A stretch of 64,000 nucleotides of DNA from Pseudobacteroides sp. (GTDB lineage Bacteria > Bacillota > Clostridia > Acetivibrionales > DSM-2933), in contig NZ_DATCTU010000093.1 in assembly GCF_036567765.1 (NCBI RefSeq), positions 1-64,000 on the forward strand, in the 5' to 3' direction. Both the position numbers and the translations under genes were made by a program. The notes under the pieces are model-generated. The model had not been told where the DNA came from, made no database searches, and saw nothing but the letters and a program-made list of their open reading frames with translations. Positions 8,681 to 17,405 of the stretch are shown in pieces; the stretch's first letter is position 1; each line of letters opens with the position of its first letter.

Positions 8681-9547
8681 TTACCCCCTATTAGTTCCTG
8701 AATTGCTTAATAATCCTGTATTTACGTCTGATTTTATTGATTCAAGCATTCTCTCTGCTTCTACGTAATCTTTATTTTCCATAAGTTTACACAAGTAATC
8801 TATATTTTGTAAAAACTCTCTGCCATCAAAGGATCTCTTTTGTTCCTCCTCAAGCTGAATATCTTTACCTAGTTTGAATACGCTAATTAATATTAAGACT
8901 GTAAAGAATACTATTAAGACTAAATTCATTATTATCAATATCTTATCATTAGAGGAACTAAATAGATTTTTATTATTCCAATACAATCTAAAATTAAGAA
9001 ATATTATTAAAAATGTGAATGTTAATTGTAAAACTATAAAACGTATTCTACTAAGGTAGTAAATGCTTGATTTCTTCTTCTTAAAATTAAGAATTTTAAT
9101 ATTGTTCTTAAACAAAATTAAAGATATTAAGCAATGTATAATAAAAACTGGAATAAATAATAAAATTCGTATTTCGTAAGGGACTATGTCCATGCCGTTT
9201 GATTTATTTAATATAAGCATACCAATATTAATCGTAACAGACTGTATAAGGATATAAATAACCATAGATAATAAAGCACTTATAACGGACTCAAATATAC
9301 TAAGTTTATAGGTGAAAAAAATTATAACAGCAAATATAGCTAAATTAAGTACTGCAGATAAAGATAGATCCCAATTAGTCAAAAATTGTACACTTATAAA
9401 AGCCATGGCTGTTATTAGCGTAGTGAATATTACATATCTAAATTTGACAGTATCCTTTTTGCCAAGAATAGTCCATACAAAAAACGATAATAAAAATTCT
9501 TCAGGAATTGACATGGTTAAAAAGTTTATTAGCGAAAACTGCTCCAT
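8681..9547 (-). CDS. AgrC-like membrane receptor lacking a kinase domain
   Basis: The 288-residue protein has six or seven hydrophobic helices in residues 1-225, in the same arrangement as the HPK10 kinases nearby. Its short cytoplasmic tail (REFLQNIDYLCKLM, then VEAERMLESIKSDV) follows the AgrC dimerisation helices, but the phospho-accepting His is absent and the protein ends before any ATPase domain. The stop is followed at once by the autoinducer gene, with no ATPase remnant between, so this looks like a settled form and not a fresh frameshift. It may bind the peptide and act as decoy, exporter partner or co-receptor; the role is inference. An AAGGA site lies 10 nt before the ATG. Confidence 0.75.
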   Translation of the reverse strand: MEQFSLINFLTMSIPEEFLLSFFVWTILGKKDTVKFRYVIFTTLITAMAFISVQFLTNWDLSLSAVLNLAIFAVIIFFTYKLSIFESVISALLSMVIYILIQSVTINIGMLILNKSNGMDIVPYEIRILLFIPVFIIHCLISLILFKNNIKILNFKKKKSSIYYLSRIRFIVLQLTFTFLIIFLNFRLYWNNKNLFSSSNDKILIIMNLVLIVFFTVLILISVFKLGKDIQLEEEQKRSFDGREFLQNIDYLCKLMENKDYVEAERMLESIKSDVNTGLLSNSGTNRG

Positions 9548-9902
9548 ATACTATAATTCCTTCCCCTCAAAATATGATGACAATTATACACTATCATATT
9601 CTGCTATAAAACACAATATTAGAGAGGGATTCGACACTATTTAACATTATACTACAAAACTCGATATTAAGTTTTCAATATTCAATGAATAAATAATCGA
9701 TAAATTAAAATAAAATAATGTTATCAAATGCTTGGGTAGCAAGATTCCCTATGTCTTTCTTAATACTAAATTATCACAAGGAAAAACTATGTTCAATACA
9801 AAGTTTTAAATCGACAAAATACGCCGCAAAACGACAAGAAAAATCGAAAGGAAGCGTATTTTAAATAATAGTGTAGCAAAATTTTTATTAAAATTCAAAA
9901 AA
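9548..9902. promoter_or_regulatory. upstream region of the peptide operon with Spo0A-box candidates
   Basis: This 355-bp gap is very AT-rich. On the minus strand it has a perfect 0A box, TGTCGAA, at 9636-9630, about 83 bp before the receptor start, and a one-mismatch copy (TGTCGAT) near 9809. A short sequence like these can occur by chance, so Spo0A control is a hypothesis. No gene was found in the gap. Confidence 0.4.
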
Positions 9903-10619
9903 TTATTTGCAACTTTGTACCAAACCCTCGAATAATGATAGAAATACACTGTTTGCCTCCCACATCAACTCAGGATGCCATTGTACTCCCAGTGCAAATT
10001 TATGGTTTTTGTACTCGATTGATTCAATGATACCGTCCTCAGACAGGGAACTGATCTCAAAGCCTGGTGCCGTATCCTTAATTGCTTGATGGTGGAATGA
10101 GTTAACCTCTATTGAGGTTGCTTTTAATAACTTGCTTAAGATAGAGTCTTTCTTAACATTGATCTTATGGGTAGGATACCATCTGGGGGCAGCTTGTGAA
10201 TGCTTTATAAGCTTTCTGTCATTTATTTGTGAGTGAATATCCTGGTAAAGACTTCCGCCCATTGCAACGTTCATTATTTGTATCCCTCTGCAAATACCGA
10301 AAAGAGGTTTATTCAGCTCAATAGCCCTTCTAGTTATAAAGATTTCAAGGGTATCCCTATATGGAGATATATCTTGGTTGAAAGGAAGGTTCATTTCATT
10401 AAAATATTTGGGATCCACATCGGGGCCGCCGGATATAAGGAATCCGTCGCAGCTCTGTACCATATTTTCCATTAGTTCCGGCTGTGTGCACATTGGAAGC
10501 AAAACCCCTAGGCCACCGGCTTTATTGACACCCTCACAATACCCTTTTTTAATGAAAGTAAGCTGCTTATCATAGTCATACCAAGGAGTAACACCTATTA
10601 ATGGACGTTTATTGCTCAT
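9903..10619 (-). CDS. class-I glutamine amidotransferase (peptidase C26, PuuD-like)
   Basis: The 238-residue cytoplasmic protein has the class-I amidotransferase fold: nucleophile Cys in LFGICRGIQIMN and the His and Glu of VQWHPE complete the triad. Together with the N-terminal RPLIGVTPWYD and FLISGGPDVDP this fits the gamma-glutamyl-GABA hydrolase family, which hydrolyses gamma-glutamyl bonds. An AGGAGGTG site precedes the ATG. It lies 48 bp after the ANTAR regulator and in line with glnA, so a link to glutamine and nitrogen use is plausible. The exact substrate cannot be read from sequence. Confidence 0.88.
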   Translation of the reverse strand: MSNKRPLIGVTPWYDYDKQLTFIKKGYCEGVNKAGGLGVLLPMCTQPELMENMVQSCDGFLISGGPDVDPKYFNEMNLPFNQDISPYRDTLEIFITRRAIELNKPLFGICRGIQIMNVAMGGSLYQDIHSQINDRKLIKHSQAAPRWYPTHKINVKKDSILSKLLKATSIEVNSFHHQAIKDTAPGFEISSLSEDGIIESIEYKNHKFALGVQWHPELMWEANSVFLSLFEGLVQSCK

Positions 10620-10667
10620 AAAATAGCACCTCCTGCGATTAACAAATCAAGGGAAATCTAAATATAC

Positions 10668-11252
10668 CTAAATATCATATGCAAGTACTATGGCTTTTGC
10701 AATTTCTTTCATTGAGATACCCTTATCCATGCTCTGTTTTTGTATGCGTTTAAAGGCTTCTGCTTCAGAGAGGTTAAGGTGCTTCATCAAAAGGCCTTTG
10801 GCTTTTTCAACTTCTTTTCTTGTATTTAAAACTTCCTTGAGGTCAGTGATTTCCTTCTCAAGGGTATTAATCTTCCTTCTTGCTTTGAACATCAGATCTA
10901 CTGTATTTAGAAGGTTTGTTTTTCCTAGAGGCTTGGTAATACAGGAAAAACCTATATCATTACACAGTTCCTCTACTAGAGCTTTTTGAGATTCAGTAGC
11001 TATAAGTATAACATCAGAAAGCTTATCTTCCAATAATATTTTTGCTACCTCATAACCGTTAGTTAATGGTAGATCATAATCAAGAACCACAAGATCCGGT
11101 CCAAGAGCACGGACGCGTCTTAAACATTCCTGGCCGTCTGAAACCTGGCCTGCAACTAAATATCCGTTTTCGGCAAAAATTGTTTTAAGTTTTCCAGATG
11201 AAACTTCATTATTCATGGCAATCAAAATTCTTGGTGATCCCACATAACACAC
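10668..11252 (-). CDS. ANTAR-domain response regulator
   Basis: The 194-residue protein has a receiver-like domain (residues 8-125; acceptor Asp in LVVLDYDLP), a coiled-coil linker, and a C-terminal ANTAR domain (KGLLMKHLNLSEAEAFKRIQ and KAIVLAYDI). ANTAR proteins bind paired RNA hairpins and prevent transcription termination. It sits just after glnA, whose leader carries a terminator overlapped by a competing hairpin, so it is a good candidate for controlling glnA. The receiver keeps its acceptor Asp but no kinase gene is adjacent. An AGGGGTG site precedes the ATG. Confidence 0.9.
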   Translation of the reverse strand: MCYVGSPRILIAMNNEVSSGKLKTIFAENGYLVAGQVSDGQECLRRVRALGPDLVVLDYDLPLTNGYEVAKILLEDKLSDVILIATESQKALVEELCNDIGFSCITKPLGKTNLLNTVDLMFKARRKINTLEKEITDLKEVLNTRKEVEKAKGLLMKHLNLSEAEAFKRIQKQSMDKGISMKEIAKAIVLAYDI

Positions 11253-11283
11253 CCCTGTTACTGTAAAATAAAATACCTGTTCA

Positions 11284-11312
11284 AAATTATGGTGTAAAAG
11301 TCACCATAATTT
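11284..11312 (-). promoter_or_regulatory. hairpin ahead of the ANTAR gene
   Basis: Perfect 11-bp arms (AAATTATGGTG at 11284-11294, CACCATAATTT at 11302-11312) enclose a 7-nt loop, 32 bp before the ANTAR start codon. No T-run follows on the coding strand, so it may be a leader structure or protein-binding site instead of a terminator. Confidence 0.45.
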
Positions 11313-11331
11313 CCTATTATCTAAATTAAGA

Positions 11332-11355
11332 CAGCCGAACCTAAAGGCCCGGCTG
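11332..11355 (-). terminator. hairpin after glnA
   Basis: On the minus strand CAGCCGGGCC pairs with GGTTCGGCTG around a TTTA loop. Two G-T pairs are used, and TCTTAATTT follows. Its T-run is weak, so read-through into the ANTAR gene is possible. Confidence 0.6.
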
Positions 11356-11410
11356 CTCCATTGCTGCTGGAAAAATTCTAAATTATTTAATTATGCAATA
11401 TGGAATAGTG

Positions 11411-12745
11411 TCAATACTTTGTAAGGTATTGATCAATTTCCCACTGAGTTATTTTTGTACTGTAATTTTGCCATTCTTCATTTTTGGCTTCTATAAACTT
11501 ACTGAATACGTGGTCTCCTAATACTTCCTTTGCAAGCTCACTCTTGCTAAGCTCATCAATTGCTTCCTTCAAGCTGCCTGGAAGGGAGTCGATTCCTTCT
11601 GCTTTACGCTGTTCTTCCGTCATTTCAAAAATGTTTTTATCAATGGATGAAGGAGGATTTATCTTGTTTTTGATTCCGTCAAGTCCTGCAGAAAGAATAG
11701 CAGATAAAGCAAGATACGGATTACATGATGGATCGGGACATCTCAATTCTACCCTTGTTGATGAACCTCTTGCAGCAGGTATCCTGATGAGAGGACTCCT
11801 GTTTCTGGCTGACCATGCAATATATACCGGTGCTTCATAACCGGGGACAAGTCTTTTATATGAATTAACAATAGGATTGGTTATTGCTACTATTGATCTC
11901 ATGTGCTTCATGATTCCGCCGATAAAGTAATAGGCGTCCTTGCTGAGGTGCAGCGGATCCTTTTCGTCGAAGAATGCATTTTTTCCGTTCTTAAATAGGG
12001 ACAAATTAGTATGCATACCAGAGCCGTTAATACCGAAAATAGGCTTTGGTATGAATGTTGCATGGAGGCCGTTTCTTTGTGCAACCATCTTAACCACCAG
12101 CTTAAAGGTCATTATATTGTCAGCAGTCGCAAGAGCCTCGCCATATTTAAAGTCTATCTCATGCTGTCCGGGAGCGACTTCGTGATGAGAAGCTTCAATT
12201 TCAAAGCCCATCTCCTCAAGTACCAGACACATGTCTCTGCGAGCATTTTCTCCAAGATCAACCGGCCCTAGATCAAAGTAACCAGCATTGTCATGGGTTT
12301 CGGTAGTTGGGTTTCCTTCGTTATCTGTGAGAAATAGGAAGAACTCACACTCAGGGCCTACATTAAGCTCATCGTATCCCATATCAGTCGCTTTTTTAAT
12401 TGCCCTTTTAAGTATATACCTTGGATCTCCTTCAAAGGGGGTTCCATCAGGGTTATAAACATCACAGATTAAACGGGCAACCTTTCCTGCCTGAGGTCTC
12501 CATGGAAAGATAGCAAAGGTATTGATATCCGGCCTTAGGTACATATCCGATTCCTCAATACGAACAAAGCCTTCAATGGAGGAGCCGTCAAACATGCACT
12601 TATTGTCAAGAGCCTTTTCTAGTTGTTCAACTGTTATAGCAACATTTTTTAATATACCGAATATATCGGTGAACTGGAGTCTGATAAATTTAACATCCTG
12701 TTCTTTGGTTATCCTTAAAATATCTTCCTTTGAAAAATTGGGCAT
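11411..12745 (-). CDS. glnA: glutamine synthetase, type I
   Basis: The 444-residue enzyme joins ammonia to glutamate using ATP and is the main ammonia-assimilation route. It matches the usual length of Firmicute GlnA. Visible signatures are FDGSSIEGF, the metal-binding MDYDE-region equivalent [11 protein letters not shown], the ATP motif [20 protein letters not shown] and the [13 protein letters not shown] loop. The start taken is the ATG at 12745, 6 nt after AGAGGTG; a GTG three codons earlier overlaps that site and is less likely. It is followed by an ANTAR regulator and an amidotransferase and preceded by an attenuator-like leader with its own promoter. Confidence 0.97.
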   Translation of the reverse strand: MPNFSKEDILRITKEQDVKFIRLQFTDIFGILKNVAITVEQLEKALDNKCMFDGSSIEGFVRIEESDMYLRPDINTFAIFPWRPQAGKVARLICDVYNPDGTPFEGDPRYILKRAIKKATDMGYDELNVGPECEFFLFLTDNEGNPTTETHDNAGYFDLGPVDLGENARRDMCLVLEEMGFEIEASHHEVAPGQHEIDFKYGEALATADNIMTFKLVVKMVAQRNGLHATFIPKPIFGINGSGMHTNLSLFKNGKNAFFDEKDPLHLSKDAYYFIGGIMKHMRSIVAITNPIVNSYKRLVPGYEAPVYIAWSARNRSPLIRIPAARGSSTRVELRCPDPSCNPYLALSAILSAGLDGIKNKINPPSSIDKNIFEMTEEQRKAEGIDSLPGSLKEAIDELSKSELAKEVLGDHVFSKFIEAKNEEWQNYSTKITQWEIDQYLTKY

Positions 12746-12825
12746 ATACAACACCTCTCTAATTATTAATAATTAACTGCAATAAGTAATTTTAAATACG
12801 AATTTTTATACCATTTAAACACATT

Positions 12826-12877
12826 AAAAAAGCGCACTCAAATAAGGTCACAACCTTGTTTGAGAACGCCATTGTTC
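12826..12877 (-). promoter_or_regulatory. glnA leader: terminator with competing ANTAR-type hairpin
   Basis: Reading the minus strand, the hairpin GAAC-AATGGC-GTTC (12877-12864) has a six-base loop with A at position 1 and G at position 4, the ANTAR-target consensus as I recall it. Its 3' arm overlaps the 5' arm of a second structure, GCG..CTCAAA.AAGG..CCTT.TTTGAG.GCGC (12869-12832), which ends in a run of six T (12831-12826). The two cannot form together, as expected for antitermination. A GTTTT/AAAAC hairpin lies just upstream but its loop does not fit the consensus. Confidence 0.7.
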
Positions 12878-12931
12878 TAAAAGTTTTGTCCAAAACAAAT
12901 ATTTTAATATAAATTAAATTAATTAATCTAA

Positions 12932-12959
12932 ATTATATCACAATATAAACACTATGCAA
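12932..12959 (-). promoter_or_regulatory. sigma-A type promoter for glnA
   Basis: On the minus strand TTGCAT (12959-12954), a 16-nt spacer and TATAAT (12937-12932) stand about 55 bp ahead of the attenuator hairpins. The resulting transcript would begin with the leader described at 12826-12877. Confidence 0.7.
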
Positions 12960-12986
12960 CAAATATTTTTATATAATTAATTTATT

Positions 12987-13328
12987 TTATGCAGTTACTT
13001 TCTTAAGTGCTTCACTTTCATTTCCATAGATCTCTATAAATCTATTAAGCCGTGTAACCTCAAATAAATTCATAATCTCTGGTAAAAGATTGCAAAGTAC
13101 CATTCGGCCGCTCATTTCCTTAAATTTCTTATAGGTATCTATTATTATGCCCAAGCCGATACTATTCATATAAATAATACCTTCCATATTAACTATTACA
13201 ATTTGACCGGCACTTTCCTTTACAAGATTATCAAGGAGATCTTTGAATTCATTCTGAGTAGATATTCTCACCTGTCCTATTAGTTTAACAACTTTAACGT
13301 TGTTTAGTTCCTTGACTTCAACTTTCAT
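12987..13328 (-). CDS. STAS-domain anti-anti-sigma factor
   Basis: The 113-residue protein is a single STAS domain like SpoIIAA and RsbV. The conserved phosphorylatable Ser lies in MNSIGLGIIIDTYKKF. Unphosphorylated, such proteins bind an anti-sigma kinase and free its sigma factor. No anti-sigma kinase or sigma gene lies beside it, so its partner is elsewhere. A GAGGGGG site precedes the ATG. Confidence 0.9.
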   Translation of the reverse strand: MKVEVKELNNVKVVKLIGQVRISTQNEFKDLLDNLVKESAGQIVIVNMEGIIYMNSIGLGIIIDTYKKFKEMSGRMVLCNLLPEIMNLFEVTRLNRFIEIYGNESEALKKVTA

Positions 13329-13695
13329 TGCTTAAGCCCCCTCTGAAATTTTTAGCCTGATAAAGCTTCTAGTCCTGGTGTATTATTTCAATAATAATTC
13401 CTAATAACATTTTAAGACTTTAACATAAGTTAAAAAGACAGCCCTTTAATTTATGCTTAATGCATATGTATTTGATTGTTGTTCAAAAAGAAAAGTAATG
13501 ATTTTTAATTTATAAAGCTTGTATTAATTCAATTATATATCATTTAATAATTAAATTCAATAAGTTTGGGCATTATGGGCTGGATTAATTTCTAACAGAG
13601 GCTTCTAGACTCATTTTAGGATATATATCGTGAAAAAGATTTCTATTGAGAGAGTCTTTCCCACGATATATAAGAGTGGCTTTGATTGGTAAATA
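13329..13695. other. noncoding gap with a long hairpin
   Basis: The 367-bp gap is AT-rich. It has one clear structure: ATATATCGTG (13623-13632) paired with CACGATATAT (13672-13681), with extra A/T pairing inside. It lies just behind the rubredoxin gene on the same strand and may end or stabilise that transcript. Nothing else stands out. Confidence 0.45.
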
Positions 13696-13860
13696 TTATT
13701 CTGAATATTTTTCAAAAGAATCCTTACCAACACCGCATAATGGGCAAACCCAATCTTCCGGGATATCTTCAAATGAAGTTCCAGGTGCAATACCGCTATC
13801 CGGGTCACCTACTTCAGGATCATAAATATAACTACATACAACACAAATGTACTTATCCAT
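13696..13860 (-). CDS. rubredoxin
   Basis: The 54-residue protein holds one iron bound by four Cys in two knuckles, [15 protein letters not shown] and [11 protein letters not shown]. It is a soluble electron carrier of anaerobes, often serving oxygen and peroxide detoxification. The ATG at 13860 (second of two adjacent ATGs) is chosen because AGGAG lies 7 nt upstream and MDKYIC is the usual N-terminus; the longer frame upstream would put residues before the first knuckle that the family lacks. Confidence 0.96.
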   Translation of the reverse strand: MDKYICVVCSYIYDPEVGDPDSGIAPGTSFEDIPEDWVCPLCGVGKDSFEKYSE

Positions 13861-14044
13861 CATATCACTCCTAAATAAGATTTTTAATATAATACCCATA
13901 GCATATTATATTATAACAAAATATTTATTAATAATTAATATAAAATAAAATTTATTCCAAATATCACAAAGATTATTAATGAAACTTCTTTAAAAGAGGA
14001 TTTTTTTATATACTTGGCGAATTATAATAATGAGGTGTTTTTAT

Positions 14045-14719
14045 ATGCTGATAAATACTTGTTTGACCATGGGTTATAAGTGTAATTTTTGCGGCTCCTT
14101 TGAATTTTTCAATATTTCACTTTTTAGATTATTGGGCAAAAGGGCATATACTCTTACATGCCGCTGTAATAATTCGAAAATTACAATTTTTAATGATAAC
14201 TTAAATGAGTTCAAAATAAGGACTCCGTGTATAGGCTGCGGCAGCAATCATATATTTACATTATCCAGAAACGAGCTTTTAGTAAAGCCGGTAAGTGTAT
14301 TACACTGTCCTGGTACCGGTATTGAATTGAGTTTTATCGGCACAGATGAGGAAGTTAGAAAAAGAATCGACAGACTTGAAAAGGAATTTGATGAGTTGAT
14401 TGATCTCTTTGGGTACGATAAATATTTTAAAAACACCCAGGTAATGTTTGATGCACTAAACAAGATTCATGACATTGCTGAAAACGGAAATCTTTACTGT
14501 GAGTGCGGCAGTAACGAGGTTGAAATGCTTCTTTATGAAGACGGGATACATTTGAAGTGCTTAAGGTGTTTTGCAAATGTAATGATAGATGCATCTTCGA
14601 ATAAGGATCTTAAGGATATATTGAAAAGGCACCAGATAATGCTGACTAAAGAACCGAATGATTTTGCTCAGAGCCCTTCTAAGCAATTTGTACGAAAGAC
14701 TGATGATAACCAATTTTAA
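14045..14719 (+). CDS. zinc-ribbon protein of unknown function
   Basis: The 224-residue cytoplasmic protein carries several Cys pairs: CNFCGS and CRC near the N-terminus, CIGCGS in the middle, then CECGS and CLRC near residue 150-175. These suggest two or three zinc ribbons. A charged helical stretch (EEVRKRIDRLEKEFDELIDL) separates them. I do not recognise a named family. The ATG at 14045 follows a GAGGTG site by 8 nt; the ATG at 14030 overlaps that site. It lies ahead of rho but is closed off by a strong terminator. Confidence 0.75.
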   Translation: MLINTCLTMGYKCNFCGSFEFFNISLFRLLGKRAYTLTCRCNNSKITIFNDNLNEFKIRTPCIGCGSNHIFTLSRNELLVKPVSVLHCPGTGIELSFIGTDEEVRKRIDRLEKEFDELIDLFGYDKYFKNTQVMFDALNKIHDIAENGNLYCECGSNEVEMLLYEDGIHLKCLRCFANVMIDASSNKDLKDILKRHQIMLTKEPNDFAQSPSKQFVRKTDDNQF

Positions 14720-14740
14720 ATAAAGTATATTCAATAATGA

Positions 14741-14794
14741 ATAAATAAGAAAATCCAGGGTATCGTAAAGTATACCCTGGATTTTCTTATTTAT
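14741..14794. terminator. long perfect bidirectional hairpin
   Basis: Arms of 23 bp at 14741-14763 and 14772-14794 pair without mismatch around an 8-nt loop. The outer parts are A-rich on one side and T-rich on the other, so it can stop transcription leaving the zinc-ribbon gene. It is unusually long for a simple terminator. Confidence 0.8.
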
Positions 14795-15011
14795 TACAAA
14801 AACAACCAAGGTTGCAAAACCCCAAGCTGTTTTGTTGCTGCAAGCATTAGTATCTTTGTGTTTGTGAAAATGGAAATAAACAAATAAAAATACACATAAA
14901 AAATGTCCATTAAAGTACAATAAATGTGTATAAAGGTGGAAATAATGTCGCATTAGTTATAAAACCATGTATTTGACTTGAGGAAATTATTTACAACATT
15001 TCCTAACTGCG

Positions 15012-15040
15012 TTGACAAAGTATTTTTTGGATGCTATAAT
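15012..15040 (+). promoter_or_regulatory. consensus sigma-A promoter for rho
   Basis: TTGACA (15012-15017), a 17-nt spacer and TATAAT (15035-15040) form a perfect promoter. The sequence TTGACAA at its left is repeated inverted as TTGTCAA at 15042-15048, which could be an operator. A leader of roughly 130 nt follows before the rho start codon and could host autoregulation. The rest of the gap 14795-15011 shows no gene. Confidence 0.85.
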
Positions 15041-15176
15041 GTTGTCAAAGTAGCAATCGATTTTTCTCACCTACACAAAAATCTTCTGTTTTTGAAGGTT
15101 GTAGTTGTATATCTACTTGAATGAATTCCCAAAATGATGGAAATAAATATATAAAGCTTATATAAGGTGGTGGACT

Positions 15177-17327
15177 ATGGAGGGAATAAATCTCGAAAGT
15201 AAAACCCTTGAGGATTTGCGCTATATTGCAAAGATGATAGGACTTAAAAATGTAATGAAGTATAAAAAAAATGAATTGATAGAGAAAATTTTAGAGTCTG
15301 ATAACAGTCAAGTTGCTCAAGGTGATGATACAAGGGAAAACTTACAATCTGCTCTTTCTGCACATGTAACCAATAACAAAACTGAAAAGAGTGAAAGCCA
15401 AGCTTCAGATGGCGAAGCTAAACAAAATGAAGTTGAGCCTGTTCTTAAGAAATCCAGACGTGGAAGACCTGCAAAAGCAGCAGCGGAAAAGGAAAAAGAA
15501 AAGGAAGCAGAGGCAAAGGAAGCAGAAAAGGCGGATGAGGTTAGAGCAATACTTGATATAGCAAATAATGACGCAAATAAAGAAAGCAATAAGTCAGCAG
15601 GCAAATCCAAAGAAAAACGCAGTTCCAGATTGAAATCAAGTAAATTATCTGATGACAAAACGCCCGAAAATATAAAAACTCAGGATAGTGAAAAGGCCGA
15701 AGTTAAGGAAGAGCCAAAAGTAAATGATGAGAAGGCTCAGCAAGAAACATTGCAGGAAACTGTTGTGCCCAAAAGTGAGGCAAAGACAGAGGAAGCATTA
15801 AAGGATGAAAAAATAAAGCCTCAAGATGCAGAAGCAAATGATGTCCAAATTGAGGCTGCTACAAAACCCAATTTAAATGATAAAAGTAGCAGCAGTGTTA
15901 CAGCTAATAGGTTTTCTTCCGGTGGTGGCAAAGTATCAAATGAAGTCAAAAGGGATGAACCTGCAAGAATAAGAAAGTTCGATCAGCCAAAAGAATTTAA
16001 GCCCGGGCAAAGGATGGAAAATAGATCTGAAGTCAGGACTGAAAATGCTTCTGATCAGAAAACAGAGCAAAGGCCTGAAGCCAGAGCAGAACAAAAGCCT
16101 GAACAGAGGACTGAAGTAAAGCCGGAGCAGAAGTTAGAAAACAAAACAGAACAAAAGACTGAGCAAAGAGCTGAGAATAATCAGCAGACGCCGTTAGAGA
16201 AGATAGAAAGTGATGATCCCGTTGAGGGGGTTTTAGAAGTATTACCTGACGGATATGGGTTCTTAAGAAGTGACAACTACTTATCTGGGGCGAAGGATGT
16301 TTATGTTTCTCCTTCACAGATCAGAAGATTCAGTCTTAAAACCGGTGATAAGATAAAGGGTAAGGGCAGAATACCGAAGGAAGGCGAGAAATTCCAGGCA
16401 CTCTTGTATGTTCAGTCTGTCAACGGTGATTCTCCTGAAGTTGCTTCAAAAAGAACTCCATTTGAATATCTTACGCCAATATATCCAGATAAGAGAATTA
16501 CACTTGAAACTTCACCAAGAGAGCTTTCCACAAGATTGATTGACTTGATTGCTCCAATTGGTAAGGGACAGCGCGGAATGGTTGTTTCTCCGCCTAAAGC
16601 CGGTAAAACAATGCTTCTCAAAAAAATTGCCAACAGCATTACAACAAACTATCCCGAAATAGATTTAATTGTCCTCCTTATTGACGAAAGACCTGAGGAA
16701 GTAACCGATATGCAGCGTTCAATAAGGGGCGAAGTAATATATTCTACCTTTGATGAAGTTCCGGAGCATCATATTAAAGTTGCTGAAATGGTTTTGGAAA
16801 GAGCACAGAGACTTGTGGAGCAAAAGAGAGATGTGGTAATACTTCTTGACAGTATAACAAGGCTTGCAAGGGCATATAACCTTACAATACCTCCAACAGG
16901 AAGGACATTATCGGGAGGTCTTGATCCGGGAGCACTCCATAAGCCCAAAAGATTTTTTGGTGCTGCAAGAAATATTGAGTTTGGAGGCAGTTTGACAATA
17001 ATGGCAACTGCTCTCATAGAAACCGGAAGCAGAATGGATGACGTCATATTCGAAGAATTTAAGGGAACAGGTAATATGGAGCTTCATCTAGATAGAAGGC
17101 TCTCTGAAAAAAGAATTTTCCCTGCTATAGATATAAACAAGTCCAGTACAAGAAGGGAAGAGTTGCTTCTTAGCCAGAAGGAGCTTGAAAGCATATGGGC
17201 TATAAGAAAGGCAATGAGCAATATGGGAACGGCTGAAGTTACCGAAATGATCGTAAACAAGCTGATGCAGACAAGAAGCAATGAAGAATTTGTTAAGAAC
17301 GTTAACGTGTCATTTGTAGAAAAATAA
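15177..17327 (+). CDS. rho: transcription termination factor Rho
   Basis: The 716-residue helicase terminates transcription by pulling RNA from the elongation complex. Domains: Rho_N helical domain (1-45), a charged low-complexity linker (about 46-340, rich in Glu, Lys, Ala, with repeats such as [19 protein letters not shown]), a cold-shock-like RNA-binding domain (345-440, [11 protein letters not shown]), and the RecA-type ATPase with P-loop SPPKAGKT near residue 471, Walker [16 protein letters not shown] and the [18 protein letters not shown] loop. Typical Rho is near 420 residues, so the 300-residue insert is notable; similar inserts in other bacteria affect phase separation. Preceded by AAGGTGG. 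Confidence 0.96.
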   Translation: MEGINLESKTLEDLRYIAKMIGLKNVMKYKKNELIEKILESDNSQVAQGDDTRENLQSALSAHVTNNKTEKSESQASDGEAKQNEVEPVLKKSRRGRPAKAAAEKEKEKEAEAKEAEKADEVRAILDIANNDANKESNKSAGKSKEKRSSRLKSSKLSDDKTPENIKTQDSEKAEVKEEPKVNDEKAQQETLQETVVPKSEAKTEEALKDEKIKPQDAEANDVQIEAATKPNLNDKSSSSVTANRFSSGGGKVSNEVKRDEPARIRKFDQPKEFKPGQRMENRSEVRTENASDQKTEQRPEARAEQKPEQRTEVKPEQKLENKTEQKTEQRAENNQQTPLEKIESDDPVEGVLEVLPDGYGFLRSDNYLSGAKDVYVSPSQIRRFSLKTGDKIKGKGRIPKEGEKFQALLYVQSVNGDSPEVASKRTPFEYLTPIYPDKRITLETSPRELSTRLIDLIAPIGKGQRGMVVSPPKAGKTMLLKKIANSITTNYPEIDLIVLLIDERPEEVTDMQRSIRGEVIYSTFDEVPEHHIKVAEMVLERAQRLVEQKRDVVILLDSITRLARAYNLTIPPTGRTLSGGLDPGALHKPKRFFGAARNIEFGGSLTIMATALIETGSRMDDVIFEEFKGTGNMELHLDRRLSEKRIFPAIDINKSSTRREELLLSQKELESIWAIRKAMSNMGTAEVTEMIVNKLMQTRSNEEFVKNVNVSFVEK

Positions 17328-17329
17328 AT

Positions 17330-17366
17330 AAAAGGTGTAAGTCTAAAAGTTAGACTTACACCTTTT
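17330..17366 (+). terminator. terminator after rho
   Basis: AAAAGGTGTAAGTCTA (17330-17345) pairs perfectly with 17351-17366 around a 5-nt loop; the 3' arm ends in TTTT. Confidence 0.85.
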
Positions 17367-17405
17367 GCAGGATTGGGTTAAAGTAATTAAAGAAATGGTG
17401 ATGGT

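Noticed and set aside
11411..12754. GTG at 12754 as glnA start
   Set aside because: It overlaps the AGAGGTG ribosome site; the ATG at 12745 has correct spacing and gives the usual 444 residues.
13623..13681. Hairpin as a structured small RNA
   Set aside because: The stem is AT-rich and lies just behind rubredoxin; a simple transcript end is more likely.
15317..16317. Minus-strand open frames in the rho linker
   Set aside because: They come from the A/G-rich codons of the charged linker and have no ribosome site or plausible product.
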